A DNA stretch of 41,266 nucleotides, from assembly GCA_964522445.1 (NCBI GenBank), contig CAZFUY010000011.1, positions 1 to 41,266 on the forward strand, written 5' to 3'. Below the pieces are notes generated by a model. The model was not told the origin of the DNA, searched no databases, and saw nothing but the letters and a program-made list of their open reading frames with translations. The position numbers and the translations under genes were made by a program. The stretch is from CAZFUY01 sp964522445. GTDB taxonomy: Bacteria > Pseudomonadota > Gammaproteobacteria > SZUA-229. Shown piece by piece: positions 1 to 11,600 of the stretch; positions within the stretch are counted from its first letter, which is position 1; every line of letters begins with the position of its first letter.

Positions 1-61
1 GCGCAGTCGAGGGATCTGGTATTATAAAGATCAAGATCCCTCGACTGCGCTCGGGGTGACA
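1..61. repeat. REP-like inverted repeat pair at window edge
   Basis: Bases 1-17 and 34-50 are perfect reverse complements (17 bp) with a 16-base loop. The right arm continues to 61 as a unit of the form AGATCCCTCG-ACTGCGCTCGGGGTGACA. Similar 28-base units occur at 35838-35865 and 40479-40506, always between genes. The left arm may continue outside the window. It looks like a pair of small extragenic palindromic units in opposite orientation (REP/BIME style). No function is shown by the sequence. Confidence 0.75.
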
Positions 62-140
62 TAAAAATATTAAAGTCTTGCACTAAAAGCGCATAGTTTT
101 AACTAACGTATTGGGCCAACAAATCTATCAGTTAATGCCA

Positions 141-296
141 TTATCCTGGCCTGGCATTTATACTATCCCGTCGATCTTTGCCAGCACGACGGCCAAGCGC
201 ATCCCCAAACCTTACTGACGCTCTGCGATTCTGCTCTGCTCTACGCTCTTTGACGCGTTTTTCTTTGAATATATTATCGTTATTATTTATTGTCAT
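141..296 (-). CDS. Small Arg-rich hypothetical protein, 51 aa
   Basis: An ATG at 296 opens a 51-codon frame ending in TAA at 141. The product begins MTINNNDNIFKEKR and carries spaced Arg doublets of the type ERR..QNRR....GRR.GKDRR, ending SINARPG. This is a compact, strongly basic protein with no signal peptide or membrane segment. I do not recognise a named family. The ordered spacing of ERR, NRR, GRR and DRR suggests a real conserved small protein rather than random sequence. The ribosome site is weak: an AGG lies about nine bases before the ATG. It lies 234 bp downstream of the OmpA-barrel gene on the same strand, and nothing links the two functionally. It could still be a chance frame; homologues in other genomes would settle it. 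Confidence 0.5.
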   Translation of the reverse strand: MTINNNDNIFKEKRVKERRAEQNRRASVRFGDALGRRAGKDRRDSINARPG

Positions 297-530
297 TTAT
301 ATGAACCTGTATATTGGTAGGTATTTAATACTTCTCCATATATAGCCCATCCATTAATCTAATGGAAATAAAGCAAATATCATGCCGTCATTAGTAGAGC
401 CTAATATAACAGGCAATAACAACTTGTTTAAAATACCGTGGTAACTAAAGTGTAAAATATTCCATAAAAAACTATAAATAGCGGTTTTAAATTCTGACAA
501 ATTTTACAGTTTAATGACATTTGGTGAAAT

Positions 531-3500
531 TTAAATTTTTGCAATTAAATTAATGAACAAACCCATGCTATCAAAATCCAGATCTGTTAAATCATCTGAA
601 AAATCAGTGAAGTTATAACCTATTCCAAATTTAAAGTTTTTTCCAATATGACGATAAATACCCAGCAATGCCCCGCTTCGTTTATCTTGCGCATCAGGCA
701 AATCAAGTAAACGCATTTCCATTAAGGCATCCCAACGATGAACAAAATGCCAGTCTGCACGCAAAACATACAAACTTGCTCTGCTATCAAAAAATTCCTG
801 ATTAACTCTATCAAGACTAAGCTGGCCTAATCGATAAGCATATTTACCACCTAAGCTCCAACGTTTGCTTATATCATATAAAGTATCAACTGCAAAAATA
901 TGACTCTTTTGAATAAATTCTATAGCCGTATTTGCAACGGTTACCTGCTCTGCTGTTGGCACATTGAAAAAATAGGTGTATTTAAATAATGTATTCCAGA
1001 CATCATTTTTAACAGGGCGAAAACCATAACCAATAACAGCTTCTCTAAAATTTCCATCATAAAATTCACCGAGAGAACTATCACTTTCAGACCAGTTTAA
1101 TTTGCCAACAAAACGCCAGTCCGGATTAATCTGATATTTAACAGTATTTTTTAACAGCCAGGTTATTCGCTCTGATTCTGTTGTATCTATCGCCTGTGTT
1201 GTATCATTTCTATATTCAATAGCCCCTGAATACTTCACATCACTGACACCATAACCAACATTTAAACCTGCTGCTGTACGATCTGTTTCTGCCGCTGTAT
1301 TTTTATCTTTCAGTGTACCCATTTCCAGACTTGCGCCATAAGTCCAACGATCATTAGGAGCAATATCAACTCCCATAGCATGGGTTAAACCCGTGGGCAC
1401 ATCACCATGGGTATAACGTTCTTCCCCATAAATACTTACTGTGTCGGTATAACGGCTTTTAAACCCCCCCGTCATATTTCCCTGTCTTGAACGCACGCCA
1501 TTATCTGTACGTTCATTTTTTAAAGCATAATTTAAATAAAGACTGGTGCGATCAGACATTAAATAATCTGTGCCTATTTTTGCACCTGTTCCTGTATTAC
1601 CCGATGATAATTCACCTTCAACTTTAAAATCTTCGCTCACACGATAACTGCCACCACCACCTACACGGTTATTATCCTGTCGATTTCCTGTCGCATTTGC
1701 AGTCAGCTGAGCAAAGCTATAAGCACTCCAGTCTTCTCTGGAATCATAATTAGCCTCAAAGGCGATATCAAAACGATCACCCTGTTTCTGTGTGCCGGGT
1801 ATAGTTATTGAATGGTCTGTACGCATATCCAGACGACTACCAAGCGATAGTCGCCAGTTATCATCCATCGCATAACTAACATCCGTATCAATAGATGCTG
1901 TTTCAAGGGATTGCTGTTGATCTTTTTTATCTAACTTAACATTCAGATCAATGTCATTAGTAATGGCCATATTCAGCGTGCCACCAAACTGATCAATATC
2001 AGTTGCCGTTAACTGACCCGGCGCTGAGAAGCCTGCCTGACGATTTTGAATATAAAAAGTTGCTGTACCTCTTGATCCTTCAAAGAAATCTTTTAATCGA
2101 GCACTGCTTTCAATTCTAAAAGCACTGGCTTTTATATCTGCACCTAAACCTGTATCAAATGAATCAAAAGTAAAACCGCCATCAGAAGAATCCAGCTCGG
2201 TATTACCTGTTCCTTTTGTACTGGCAAATTCCATCTTTACCCAGCTACCTGCATTTTTTCGGAAAGTTAAATCAATGCCATTTAAAGTACTTTCATTAGC
2301 CAATTCCTGTTGTTTATTTGTGGTAAAACCTAACTTCCAGTTATCATCAAACCAGTAATGCGCACGACTGCCCACTGAAACATCATTCAGATCATTAAAG
2401 CCCGGTGTGTATTCATAGCGCGCAACCAGATAAACAGGATGTCCACTAAATGAACCATTATCGACCAGTAAATTATCATTCGATATTGACGCCAGCGGTT
2501 CACTTAATAAAACTCTACCCTGAAGAAAATCAATATCATAATCAATTGCAGGTATTAAGTTTTTTACACCAACGACAAGTCCTGAATCTTTATCACGAAT
2601 TTCTACACGTAAACGATCTGAGCCTGTAAGAATATCCTGATGTTTTAGAAAATAAAGTGAGCCACCTGTTGCCCGGAAATCTTCACGACCCGATATCGTT
2701 CCGGGTTCTGCGGCAAAACCATCTATCACTAATTTCTTTTCACCAAAACGGGTTGCATCATCACTTTCATAATGACCACTCAAACCATACAGACCACGAT
2801 CAATGTGGGATAAATCTGTGTCAGTATATTCAACATTAAAATTTCCCCACAAACCATAGTTTTCATGTTTTCTTAACTTCACATAAAACTTACCGAGTGT
2901 GGGTGCTGTTTCTTCTACGGTACTGTCATCAGCAAATGTTGGATAAACATAATCAGGGTCAATACGCCTGAATAATGCATCGGGCGACTTATCCATAAAG
3001 TTGCTAAAAATATCATCCAGCGGTCCTTCCTGTGTATCTGCGCTGGCGGTTAATTCCCAGTCATCACCAAACTGACCATTAATATAAAATGCCAGACGAC
3101 CATCAATACTTAAATCATTGTCATAATGCGTTTGATCATTGGTAACTAATTTAGCTGGACCATTGGTGCTATCTTTTGCAAAGGTAATATCTGCTATACC
3201 CACATAAAACCAGTCATCTTTTTCAAATTCCAGTTCACGTAAAAATAATTCACCATTGCCTTCCTTATCCAGCACGGCTACTTCAACATTGTGCATACCT
3301 TTAGGAAAAATTTCTTCACTGATAAATTTACCATTTTTATCAACAGGCACAGGCCGACCTGCAACCCATACTGTATGATTTTCAGGAATCTGATCGCCGT
3401 TGACCGTTACTGTACCGCCAGCAACAGGAATATTTTGAATTGATAATCTATTTTCACCATAAGCTACCCGCAGTTCTTTTTTAATATCCACTGTCTCATC

Positions 3501-5642
3501 AGGAATTTTTATTTCATCTACAAGCCAGATTAATTGCGGTTTTGTTTCATCAAAATTTCCTGCTTTATCATAAACACGCAATACATATTTTAATTCTATT
3601 GCAGGGGCTCGATAGGTTTCAAAATTAGCCTGCCATTTAGCCATCCCATCAGCATCAATAGCGACTATTTCTAATGGTTCATCGGTTGTTGCCTGTGATT
3701 CTTTAAACAGTCTTACTTCTGATCGTTCTATAAACTCAGGGTAGTTAGTATAAATTTTAAACTGAGCCTGATCCTCTAAGACCTCTGTATCTTTATTATC
3801 CTGATAACGTATTGTATCTGGCCATACTGAAATATTTAGTGCCGGCTTTAGCTTTAAATTATCAAACTTAAATTGAATGGATGCTTTTTCCAGCGCTACA
3901 TCAGTACAACGTTGTAAATCTGCAATATTTTTATAAGGATCGTATATGGGCTGTCCATCAACTGTAATACGCATTAAATTTAATCCGTAAGGATTTTTTG
4001 GTTTTGCTTCCTGCGTAATATGAGTGACATCCAGACCCTCATCTTCTTCCAGAACAGCAAGTTCATCATACAAAACTTCTATTTCTACACGAGAATCATC
4101 AAGCTGAACAAAACCTGTACTCACCACATCATGTGAATGAACAAATCCCCTGCCTTCATATTCTATTTGTTTATCTTCAAGTTCCATTTGCTCTTTAATG
4201 GCTTCCATCGCTCGTCGCGCACGTGCTATAGATAAACCAATATCATCGCCATAAACCATCGCCGCACGACGATCCATTCGTTTATTGCTGGTATACCCTG
4301 TCAAACTCAAACGCACATTGGATTTATCTGAAATCTCATTCATTAAACGCTGGAGTCGGTCAGTTAAACCCGGCGGAATAACAGGTTTACCTTTACTAAA
4401 ACGAATCGATTTAATGGGGCCTGTTGGTGGATCATAAGCAAGGGTAATAATTTCTGCCGACGCAGCTTCAGGACAGGCCTGTGCCTCAGCTGTGAATTCC
4501 TGAAAAGGATCATCGTGCCAGAATTCAACATCAACTCGCCGATTTAATGCACGCCCTTTCATATTATCATTTGACGCAACAGGCAATGATGAACCTTTGC
4601 CTGTGCTTCCAACTGACGCATAAGGTAATTTTAGAATTTCCTGTACAGCCAGCGCAACTCGTCTGGCTCGGGCTTTAGACAGGGCTTCATGAGTACCATA
4701 AATACGAGCCTGCCTGTCTTCTAATGGTAAATTATCTGTATGACCGACAAAACGAACCATTACATTTTGTTTATCATGAAGATTATCTAAAACTTCTTTT
4801 ATCTGACGAATAAATTCAGGGGGGATTTCAGACTGCCCGTCTTCCATACGCAATGGGGTAATCAGGTTTCTTAAACGGGCACGTTTTGCATTGCCTTTTT
4901 TATAACTTAATTTACATACCGTTTCTTTGCGGCAGACTTTAATACGATTAAGTTTTTCTGCCGCTACAACAACTTCTTTATCAATAGCTGTTTCAGTTAT
5001 TTCGTCATACCAGACCTGCACTTCTACTCGACGATTTTTTGATTTTCCTGCGACTGTTTTATTACTGGCAATTGGTTTTGAATCACCCGCCCCATCATAA
5101 GAAACTGCATCGGCTGGCAAATCTAATTCACGTTGAAAGAATTCTGCCGCAATTTCTGCACGCGCTTTTGACAAACCAACATTGTCACCGTATTTTGCTT
5201 TGGTCGCACCACCCAAAGGATCACTGTCGGTATGACCAATAAAATGTAATCGGACATTTGCCCTGTTCTTCATGCTTTCAAGAAGAGCGCGAAGTTTAGT
5301 TACAAACTCCTGAGGGATATCAGCCTGACCCGCTTTAAAACGAATAGGTTTTACAACATTATCCAGCTTGAATGTTTTGGCTGTTCTTTCCAGTACTTTC
5401 TTAATTTCTACCGTGTCATCTTGCTGCGGTCTAAAAAAAGTTTCATCCTGAATATAAAGATTAAACACCTCATTAGGCAGCATCTGTTTTTCAGTATTTT
5501 CACCAACAGGATATGAAGATAATGTCATCGGGGGGTATTCAGTTTTCCCTTCTGGATTATCTTTAAAATCAAGTATGCCTTCTGCATATACGGTTGACAT
5601 GCTCAAACATAATAAAGCAATTTTACTCAGCAGGAGTTTCAT
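531..5642 (-). CDS. Outer-membrane protein with three OmpA-like domains and large beta-barrel, 1703 aa
   Basis: A signal peptide (MKLLLSKIALLCLSMSTVYA, cut near residue 20) leads into three OmpA-C-like domains at about 98-212, 262-376 and 411-527. The first two keep the peptidoglycan-binding pattern: GHTD at 136-139 and 300-303, LSKARA at 157-162 and 321-326. In the third, GHTD is replaced by GYTS (449-452), so the acidic ligand residue is gone, although LSIARA remains. An Ig-like stretch follows (about 560-800). The rest, from about 810 to the end, is alternating amphipathic strands with aromatic girdles, as in a very large outer-membrane beta-barrel; the chain ends in INLIAKI. Its ATG overlaps the TGA of the giant DUF11 gene (ATGA) and has GAGGAG five bases upstream, so the two are translationally coupled. 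Inferred role: peptidoglycan-tethered outer-membrane anchor or export pore for the giant protein and receiver for the Exb-type motor. The barrel topology is my reading by eye. Confidence 0.85.
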   Translation of the reverse strand: MKLLLSKIALLCLSMSTVYAEGILDFKDNPEGKTEYPPMTLSSYPVGENTEKQMLPNEVFNLYIQDETFFRPQQDDTVEIKKVLERTAKTFKLDNVVKPIRFKAGQADIPQEFVTKLRALLESMKNRANVRLHFIGHTDSDPLGGATKAKYGDNVGLSKARAEIAAEFFQRELDLPADAVSYDGAGDSKPIASNKTVAGKSKNRRVEVQVWYDEITETAIDKEVVVAAEKLNRIKVCRKETVCKLSYKKGNAKRARLRNLITPLRMEDGQSEIPPEFIRQIKEVLDNLHDKQNVMVRFVGHTDNLPLEDRQARIYGTHEALSKARARRVALAVQEILKLPYASVGSTGKGSSLPVASNDNMKGRALNRRVDVEFWHDDPFQEFTAEAQACPEAASAEIITLAYDPPTGPIKSIRFSKGKPVIPPGLTDRLQRLMNEISDKSNVRLSLTGYTSNKRMDRRAAMVYGDDIGLSIARARRAMEAIKEQMELEDKQIEYEGRGFVHSHDVVSTGFVQLDDSRVEIEVLYDELAVLEEDEGLDVTHITQEAKPKNPYGLNLMRITVDGQPIYDPYKNIADLQRCTDVALEKASIQFKFDNLKLKPALNISVWPDTIRYQDNKDTEVLEDQAQFKIYTNYPEFIERSEVRLFKESQATTDEPLEIVAIDADGMAKWQANFETYRAPAIELKYVLRVYDKAGNFDETKPQLIWLVDEIKIPDETVDIKKELRVAYGENRLSIQNIPVAGGTVTVNGDQIPENHTVWVAGRPVPVDKNGKFISEEIFPKGMHNVEVAVLDKEGNGELFLRELEFEKDDWFYVGIADITFAKDSTNGPAKLVTNDQTHYDNDLSIDGRLAFYINGQFGDDWELTASADTQEGPLDDIFSNFMDKSPDALFRRIDPDYVYPTFADDSTVEETAPTLGKFYVKLRKHENYGLWGNFNVEYTDTDLSHIDRGLYGLSGHYESDDATRFGEKKLVIDGFAAEPGTISGREDFRATGGSLYFLKHQDILTGSDRLRVEIRDKDSGLVVGVKNLIPAIDYDIDFLQGRVLLSEPLASISNDNLLVDNGSFSGHPVYLVARYEYTPGFNDLNDVSVGSRAHYWFDDNWKLGFTTNKQQELANESTLNGIDLTFRKNAGSWVKMEFASTKGTGNTELDSSDGGFTFDSFDTGLGADIKASAFRIESSARLKDFFEGSRGTATFYIQNRQAGFSAPGQLTATDIDQFGGTLNMAITNDIDLNVKLDKKDQQQSLETASIDTDVSYAMDDNWRLSLGSRLDMRTDHSITIPGTQKQGDRFDIAFEANYDSREDWSAYSFAQLTANATGNRQDNNRVGGGGSYRVSEDFKVEGELSSGNTGTGAKIGTDYLMSDRTSLYLNYALKNERTDNGVRSRQGNMTGGFKSRYTDTVSIYGEERYTHGDVPTGLTHAMGVDIAPNDRWTYGASLEMGTLKDKNTAAETDRTAAGLNVGYGVSDVKYSGAIEYRNDTTQAIDTTESERITWLLKNTVKYQINPDWRFVGKLNWSESDSSLGEFYDGNFREAVIGYGFRPVKNDVWNTLFKYTYFFNVPTAEQVTVANTAIEFIQKSHIFAVDTLYDISKRWSLGGKYAYRLGQLSLDRVNQEFFDSRASLYVLRADWHFVHRWDALMEMRLLDLPDAQDKRSGALLGIYRHIGKNFKFGIGYNFTDFSDDLTDLDFDSMGLFINLIAKI

Positions 5643-8600
5643 TTAAACTCCTCTGATTTATCGGGTGGCGCACCACGACGCCAGAAAACTTCTGTTTCAA
5701 TCTTTAATCGATAGCAGCAATTTAAACGTTGCCAGCGTTTAGCAATATGTTTTTTCATTGCTAATACACGTTGATGCACAAGCACTTCATCTTCTACATC
5801 CGCCAGATACGACAGGCGAAGAATAGACGCATCTTTCTGTAACTGCTCAATGAGCAGGTCTATTCTTGAAATCCATTGTGGGCGAACTTTGGTTGAGTTT
5901 TCTTTAAATACTGCATCAGCCATATCCAGCCTTACAACACGATGAATAGCTGCACCAAAATTAAATTTCAGCATCTTGCCTCGGGTGGTACGCATAACAC
6001 GAGGATTCTCAGTTGTTAAACGATAACCCGTAGGCAATGAACGCTCATCAAGTTTTACAATAAAGTTTGAACCACGACTTTCATTAGGCACCATGGCACA
6101 GGTAATATGGAAACGACCAAATTCATCTGCTGTTATTTTCAGGCCTTTTGCCGTAATAACTCTGACACCCGGCAAACCTTTTTCACCTTTGTCCTGATAA
6201 CCATTTAAATTCTTATCATCAAATACTTTACCGAGAACATCCGAGCAGTCAAAAGTGGGATCAGGCACAACTCGAACAGTGGCAGATGCTTCACCAGACG
6301 CTGAACCATTGCTGCGATTATTTAATACCTGCGCTCTGTTTATATATTCCCCTTCACCAACACCCGCACCGACAACCAGCAACAGACGAATTTTCACGGG
6401 TGAATTATTTAATGCACCATTGCTAATAATGCCAGTATCTAATTGCTGATCCTGCCACAATAATTCCAGAGTCGCCGGATTCATTTGCGGCTCAAATTTT
6501 GTCCATAATGAACTGCCGGAATAATTTATCTGTGCAGAATTTTCTACATATTTAAAACCTGCCGGGAAGCGATCAAAAATATTTAAATCAAATAATGGTG
6601 TTGCCTGTGGATTAGAAATAGTAATGGTATAAGGCACTAACTGACTTCGAGTTACGTTTACCATGGGAGATTTTTTGGATATAGCAACCAGATCAGCAAT
6701 AACAGGATCGACAGGAATATGGTTATTAAATAATTCATCATCACCATTACTGGCATTTGATAAATTCAGTTTTAAATAATAATTAGTTAATGCAGATCTG
6801 GGTGTTTCACCAACAGGTGGCGATGCTGAAGTTTGCACTTCACATTCCAGCGTTGCTGCAACAGCATCGCTGGAACAGCCTGGCACATCAAAAGCAGGAT
6901 CAGTTAAAGCAAGTGCAGGCGGAATAACTTCTGAAATAAAGTCTGTATTTGGGTCATTATCATCATCATAAAAATCACCCGCAGCTGGATATACACGAAT
7001 AGTATAATCATCTGCCGAATCACACTGTCCTGGCTGACTGAAGTTTAATTCAAATTTATAAAAGCCTTCTGTAAGCGTGAGCTGATTCTGTTGTTGTGGG
7101 TCATTAAAGCAACTTGCGGGTACAGCATTACCTGTGCTATTTATTAACTCAAGCCTTATTCCTGCAACACCTGTTCTTAAAATAGAATCATAAACAACAC
7201 CATTGGGCTGCAATGGCAAACTCATTCCCGGGGTATGAGAACCTGTGGCAACTTCAAAAAATGTAATTTGCTGGGGACCATTGCCGCCCAAAAATGGTGA
7301 AATAGCATTACCCAGTGATGCTGTATTACTGGCAGCACCCGGCGCAAGGAATCGCAGCGCATATTTAAGAACATCACCATCATTTGGAATCAAACCTAAT
7401 ATATTGTATTCACCACTTGCATTGGTAAATACTGAGTCAAGATAATCTCCTGTATTGATAGAACCACTACCAAAATAAACCTGAACTTCCCAGCCTTCAA
7501 AAACGTTTTCTGTTGTTTGATCAACATTATCAAAATCAACATCATGCCAGATTTTTCCTGACAGGTTGGCAACACCTGGCGCACCGCCCACGGCAATTGT
7601 GACTGACGCACATGCATCCACATTAGATAATCCACCATTACAAATTATCGGTGTGGTTGAATTAAGCGGCGCAAAGCTTTCTGCTCCCCAGTCGATAGCA
7701 ACCGTATTAACTATATCCAGTCCCTGAATATCTACACCCGGTGTTGTATTAGCATCAATTTGTGCCAGATAACGAATAGTGAATTTATCACCCGGCTCAA
7801 AAACAAAACCTGAACCAGTGCCTCCATAGGCATCATCATAATTTACAATTAATCGACCAGCTGAAAAATTCACATTTGAATTAATCGCACCATTCAACCG
7901 AGCCGAACCTGCCACATAGGTTAGCAGGCCCGGTTTATTAATATCATCGATAACTTTTAAAACATCGGTTGATGTTGTATTTAAATTTATATCTGTTGAT
8001 CCCGTATTTTCTACATGAATAAAGTATTCAAGTATTTGTCCGGGCTGCGCTGTACCACCACCGACAATAAACACATCTTTAGTAATGGATAATTGTTGTA
8101 CACCACCCACAACAATGTCAGTTGCCTGATCACCGTTTGCATTATTGCCATCTGCATCGGTGAGTTCATCCGGGTATTCATTACTGCTAACAGTTCCCTG
8201 ATTTGAAATAATTGTGCCCGCGGCTGTTCCTGCATCAACCGTCACATCAAATCTTATAACAACCGCCTGCCCCGCTGAAATAATGCCGTTACCTGCTGTT
8301 GGTAATGGTGGCACTAAATCAAGTGAACTAATATCCAGTCCTGTTGTAAGCGCTAATACACCCGCATCAGGTTGACCAACAGGTAGTAAAATATTATTTC
8401 CAAAAGCATCTAATGTATCGGTAACAATATTTAAAGTATCAGCGGTATAGGTTGTATTGGCAGGCACGGCATCTGTTAACACAACGCCTGTTGCTGGAAT
8501 AATACCGGCATTATTTACCGTTATTGTGTAACGTAATGTTTCACCTGTATCAACCAGACCATCAAGATCAGTATCAATATGCTCAACCACTTTTTGTGCA

Positions 8601-11600
8601 TCTAAAACAGCCACGCTACCAACAACATCACGCGTTGGGTCTCCCGCCAGTTTAGTATCTGGATCATCAGATAACTGCTCAGGGAATGGGCCACTACCTG
8701 CACCATCACCTCCTACAAATGCCTGATTTGAAATAACAGTGCCGTTTATAACATTCTCATTAACCATAACATTGAAGGTTACCGTTGCGACATTATCCGT
8801 TGAATTAAATGCCGCTCGCATATTTCCTGCGGTTGTATCTTCTGGTGCATTAATAATTAAACCATTTTCTACGGGCGACACGCCGGTTGATGGATCAGCA
8901 ATTAATACGCCATTTAATGTCGTGGTGTTTGCAACATAAGATGTGTTGGCTGGAATCTGGTCTCGCAAATATGTATTGATAGAATTTTCAACACCAATAT
9001 TTTTTGCTGTGATGGTATAGATTAAAATATCACCAGCATTCAGCACATTTAAGTCACCGCTGTTATCCTGCGATGTTTTCTTTACTTCAAATGTTGGCAA
9101 AGAACCGATAATGGTTTGTGTGGCATCTTCTGTTCCGGGGAACAGGGCATCATCACTCAGTAATGGCGAGAACCCAGCAAGGTTAACTAATGCCTGATTG
9201 AAAATAAGCGTGCCACCATCAATAACATTTTGTAACTGCACATCAAAGCTAATGGTTAAACTATCATTTGCACCACCTGCTACATCAAGATTTAAATTTC
9301 TGACATCCAGTAAACCCGCACCATTTGCACCACCGGTTATATTTGTATTACTTATATCCGCACCTGTCGGTACAACAATGTTAACCATTGAATCTGCATC
9401 AGAGCCGGCAACAAAATAACCCGGTGGGGTATTTAATCGATCCGGTTCATCCGTCAAACTAAAATTAGTTGCTGCAACCGAACCAATATTGGTAATCATA
9501 ATGGTGTAACGCAAAACATCTTCAGGCTTAGCAAAATCACCTGGGCGGTCACGTGTTACATTGTAAACTTCTTTATCGATAATTAACTGTGGTGCAACGA
9601 CAACGGTATCGTATACATCTTCATGATCCAGCACTAAAGGCGTACCCGGATTACCCGGATCAAAAATATCACTGTATGTTCTAATTTCACCTGTAGCGAT
9701 ACCATCGACAGTATCACCACTAAACCACTGCGTAGTTGCTGCAATATTTCTTAACGTACTACCATTAAAATTATCTGCATCGAGTGTTGCATCATAAGTA
9801 ATAACCAGATGGTTACCGGGTTCAATGCGAGCAGCCTGACTTAACATGGTAAAAGTTAATGTGCAGGTTGGATCTGTAACGCCCGATAAAGATGTTGCTG
9901 GTGTAAGAGTCGAAGTAAAATCTGTAGCAAAAGTTAAAGTGCGTAATGTTGCCGCTGAGCTATCCTGTATTTCAGCAGTAAAATTATTGGGTGGCGTATC
10001 ACACATGCCTCCCGGTGCAGGGTCAGGAATATGATCGGTAATGGTTAAATCATACGCATTACCTGTTCCGATATTTACCACATCCAGTGTAAAGGTTGCA
10101 GGTGTTGCAAATAGTATATTAGCCGGGCCAGTTTTCTGTAAGGTCATTGCTGTTGGACCCACGATGGTCATATCAGCTGTTGTCGCTGAACCACCTGAGC
10201 CCACACTGGCAATATTATTATCAATTCTATTAAACGTATAACTTGCAGTATTCTGATAAGTATCTCCAATTTCATTATTGGATGTATTTCGTAACTGCAC
10301 GGTTAAATCAATAACAATCTGTTCACCACCGGGAATATCAATACCGCTGGCTATATCTTCAATAACAATATTTGTAGGCGTTCCTGTATTAACAGGTGTC
10401 CATGAACCACTGCCTGATACTTTTACAACATCGACAAAAATTAAATCCGTACCCAGCAATGCCAGGTTATCGAGATCATCCAGTATTTTTACATCGTACA
10501 AAAAGTTTGCCACAGGTATGCTGGGTACGGTAATACGATAGGTAAAAGGTTCGCCAATGGTTGCAATTGCAGGTGATGGATTTACTTTAACCAACGGGCT
10601 GGGAGCCGGTGTACTTAATGCGGCAGCCGAAACAATATTACTCGGCCCATATATTTCACGCACACCTGTGATTGCTCCCTGCGAAGGAATATTATCATCA
10701 TCAAATGAGTAATAACGCAGCACCTGTGCTGTATTTACAATATTGGTTATACCCGAACCAATGCTTGAGTCGGCAGCAACCTGGTAGGTAATTATTAATG
10801 TATCACCCGGTGGAATTTCCTGATTAGCTGCACCGCTATCAAAATCCCAGCTTGCAACGCCTGTTGTCGCATTATAATTAACAGGCACACTGGTAAATGG
10901 AGTCGCCGATAACAAACTAACACTGATAACATTTAAATTACCGGGCACATTTCCATTTCTTAAACCTAAGGGAATAGTATCTTCAACGACTACATCATAA
11001 GCAGGTGATTCACCTGTGTTTTGAATTTGTATGGTGTAGGTAATAATTTCATCAGCAACAATAATGGTATCACCACCGGCAGGCGATACAGTTTTAGGAA
11101 GAACGGTCAGGTTCGGTTGTTTAATAACAATCGTTTCATTATCTGTTTCTGTTGCGGCAGCATTTGTATAAGTAAAGCCAATGCTATTCTGTAGATTTAT
11201 ACTGCTGGTCGGATTATTAAGTGGAGTTTGAACGCCATTTAAAACACGCGCTCGATAAATAATAATAAAATTATTATTACCTGTATTTGAACCCTGATTG
11301 GTTATATTTCCAATATTCCAGCTTACTGTTGTAGAACCTGTAACAGGATCACCAACAGCTGCCACATCTAAAATATTATTATGTGTAAAGGGAGACACAT
11401 TATTATAAGGCGATGTTATATCACCATTTACGCTAACTAATCCCTCATAAATTAAACCCTGTGGCAGAGTATCTGTTAACACTACATTTTGTGACAGACC
11501 TTCCTGTAAACTAAGTGTAATTTGATAATCAACCACATCACCAATACGCACATCATTTGCAGCACTTAATGCAGGTGATGTATCTGTTAAACGAATTTTT

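Noticed and set aside
350..365. CCATTA-GAT-TAATGG style small stem as the operon terminator
   Set aside because: The stem is AT-rich, has no T run after it, and lies far from the stop at 531. I found no convincing terminator after the barrel gene.
8739..10541. Plus-strand open frames of 60-100 codons opposite the giant gene
   Set aside because: They lack ribosome sites and family features and are explained as antisense shadows of the repeat protein's codon pattern.
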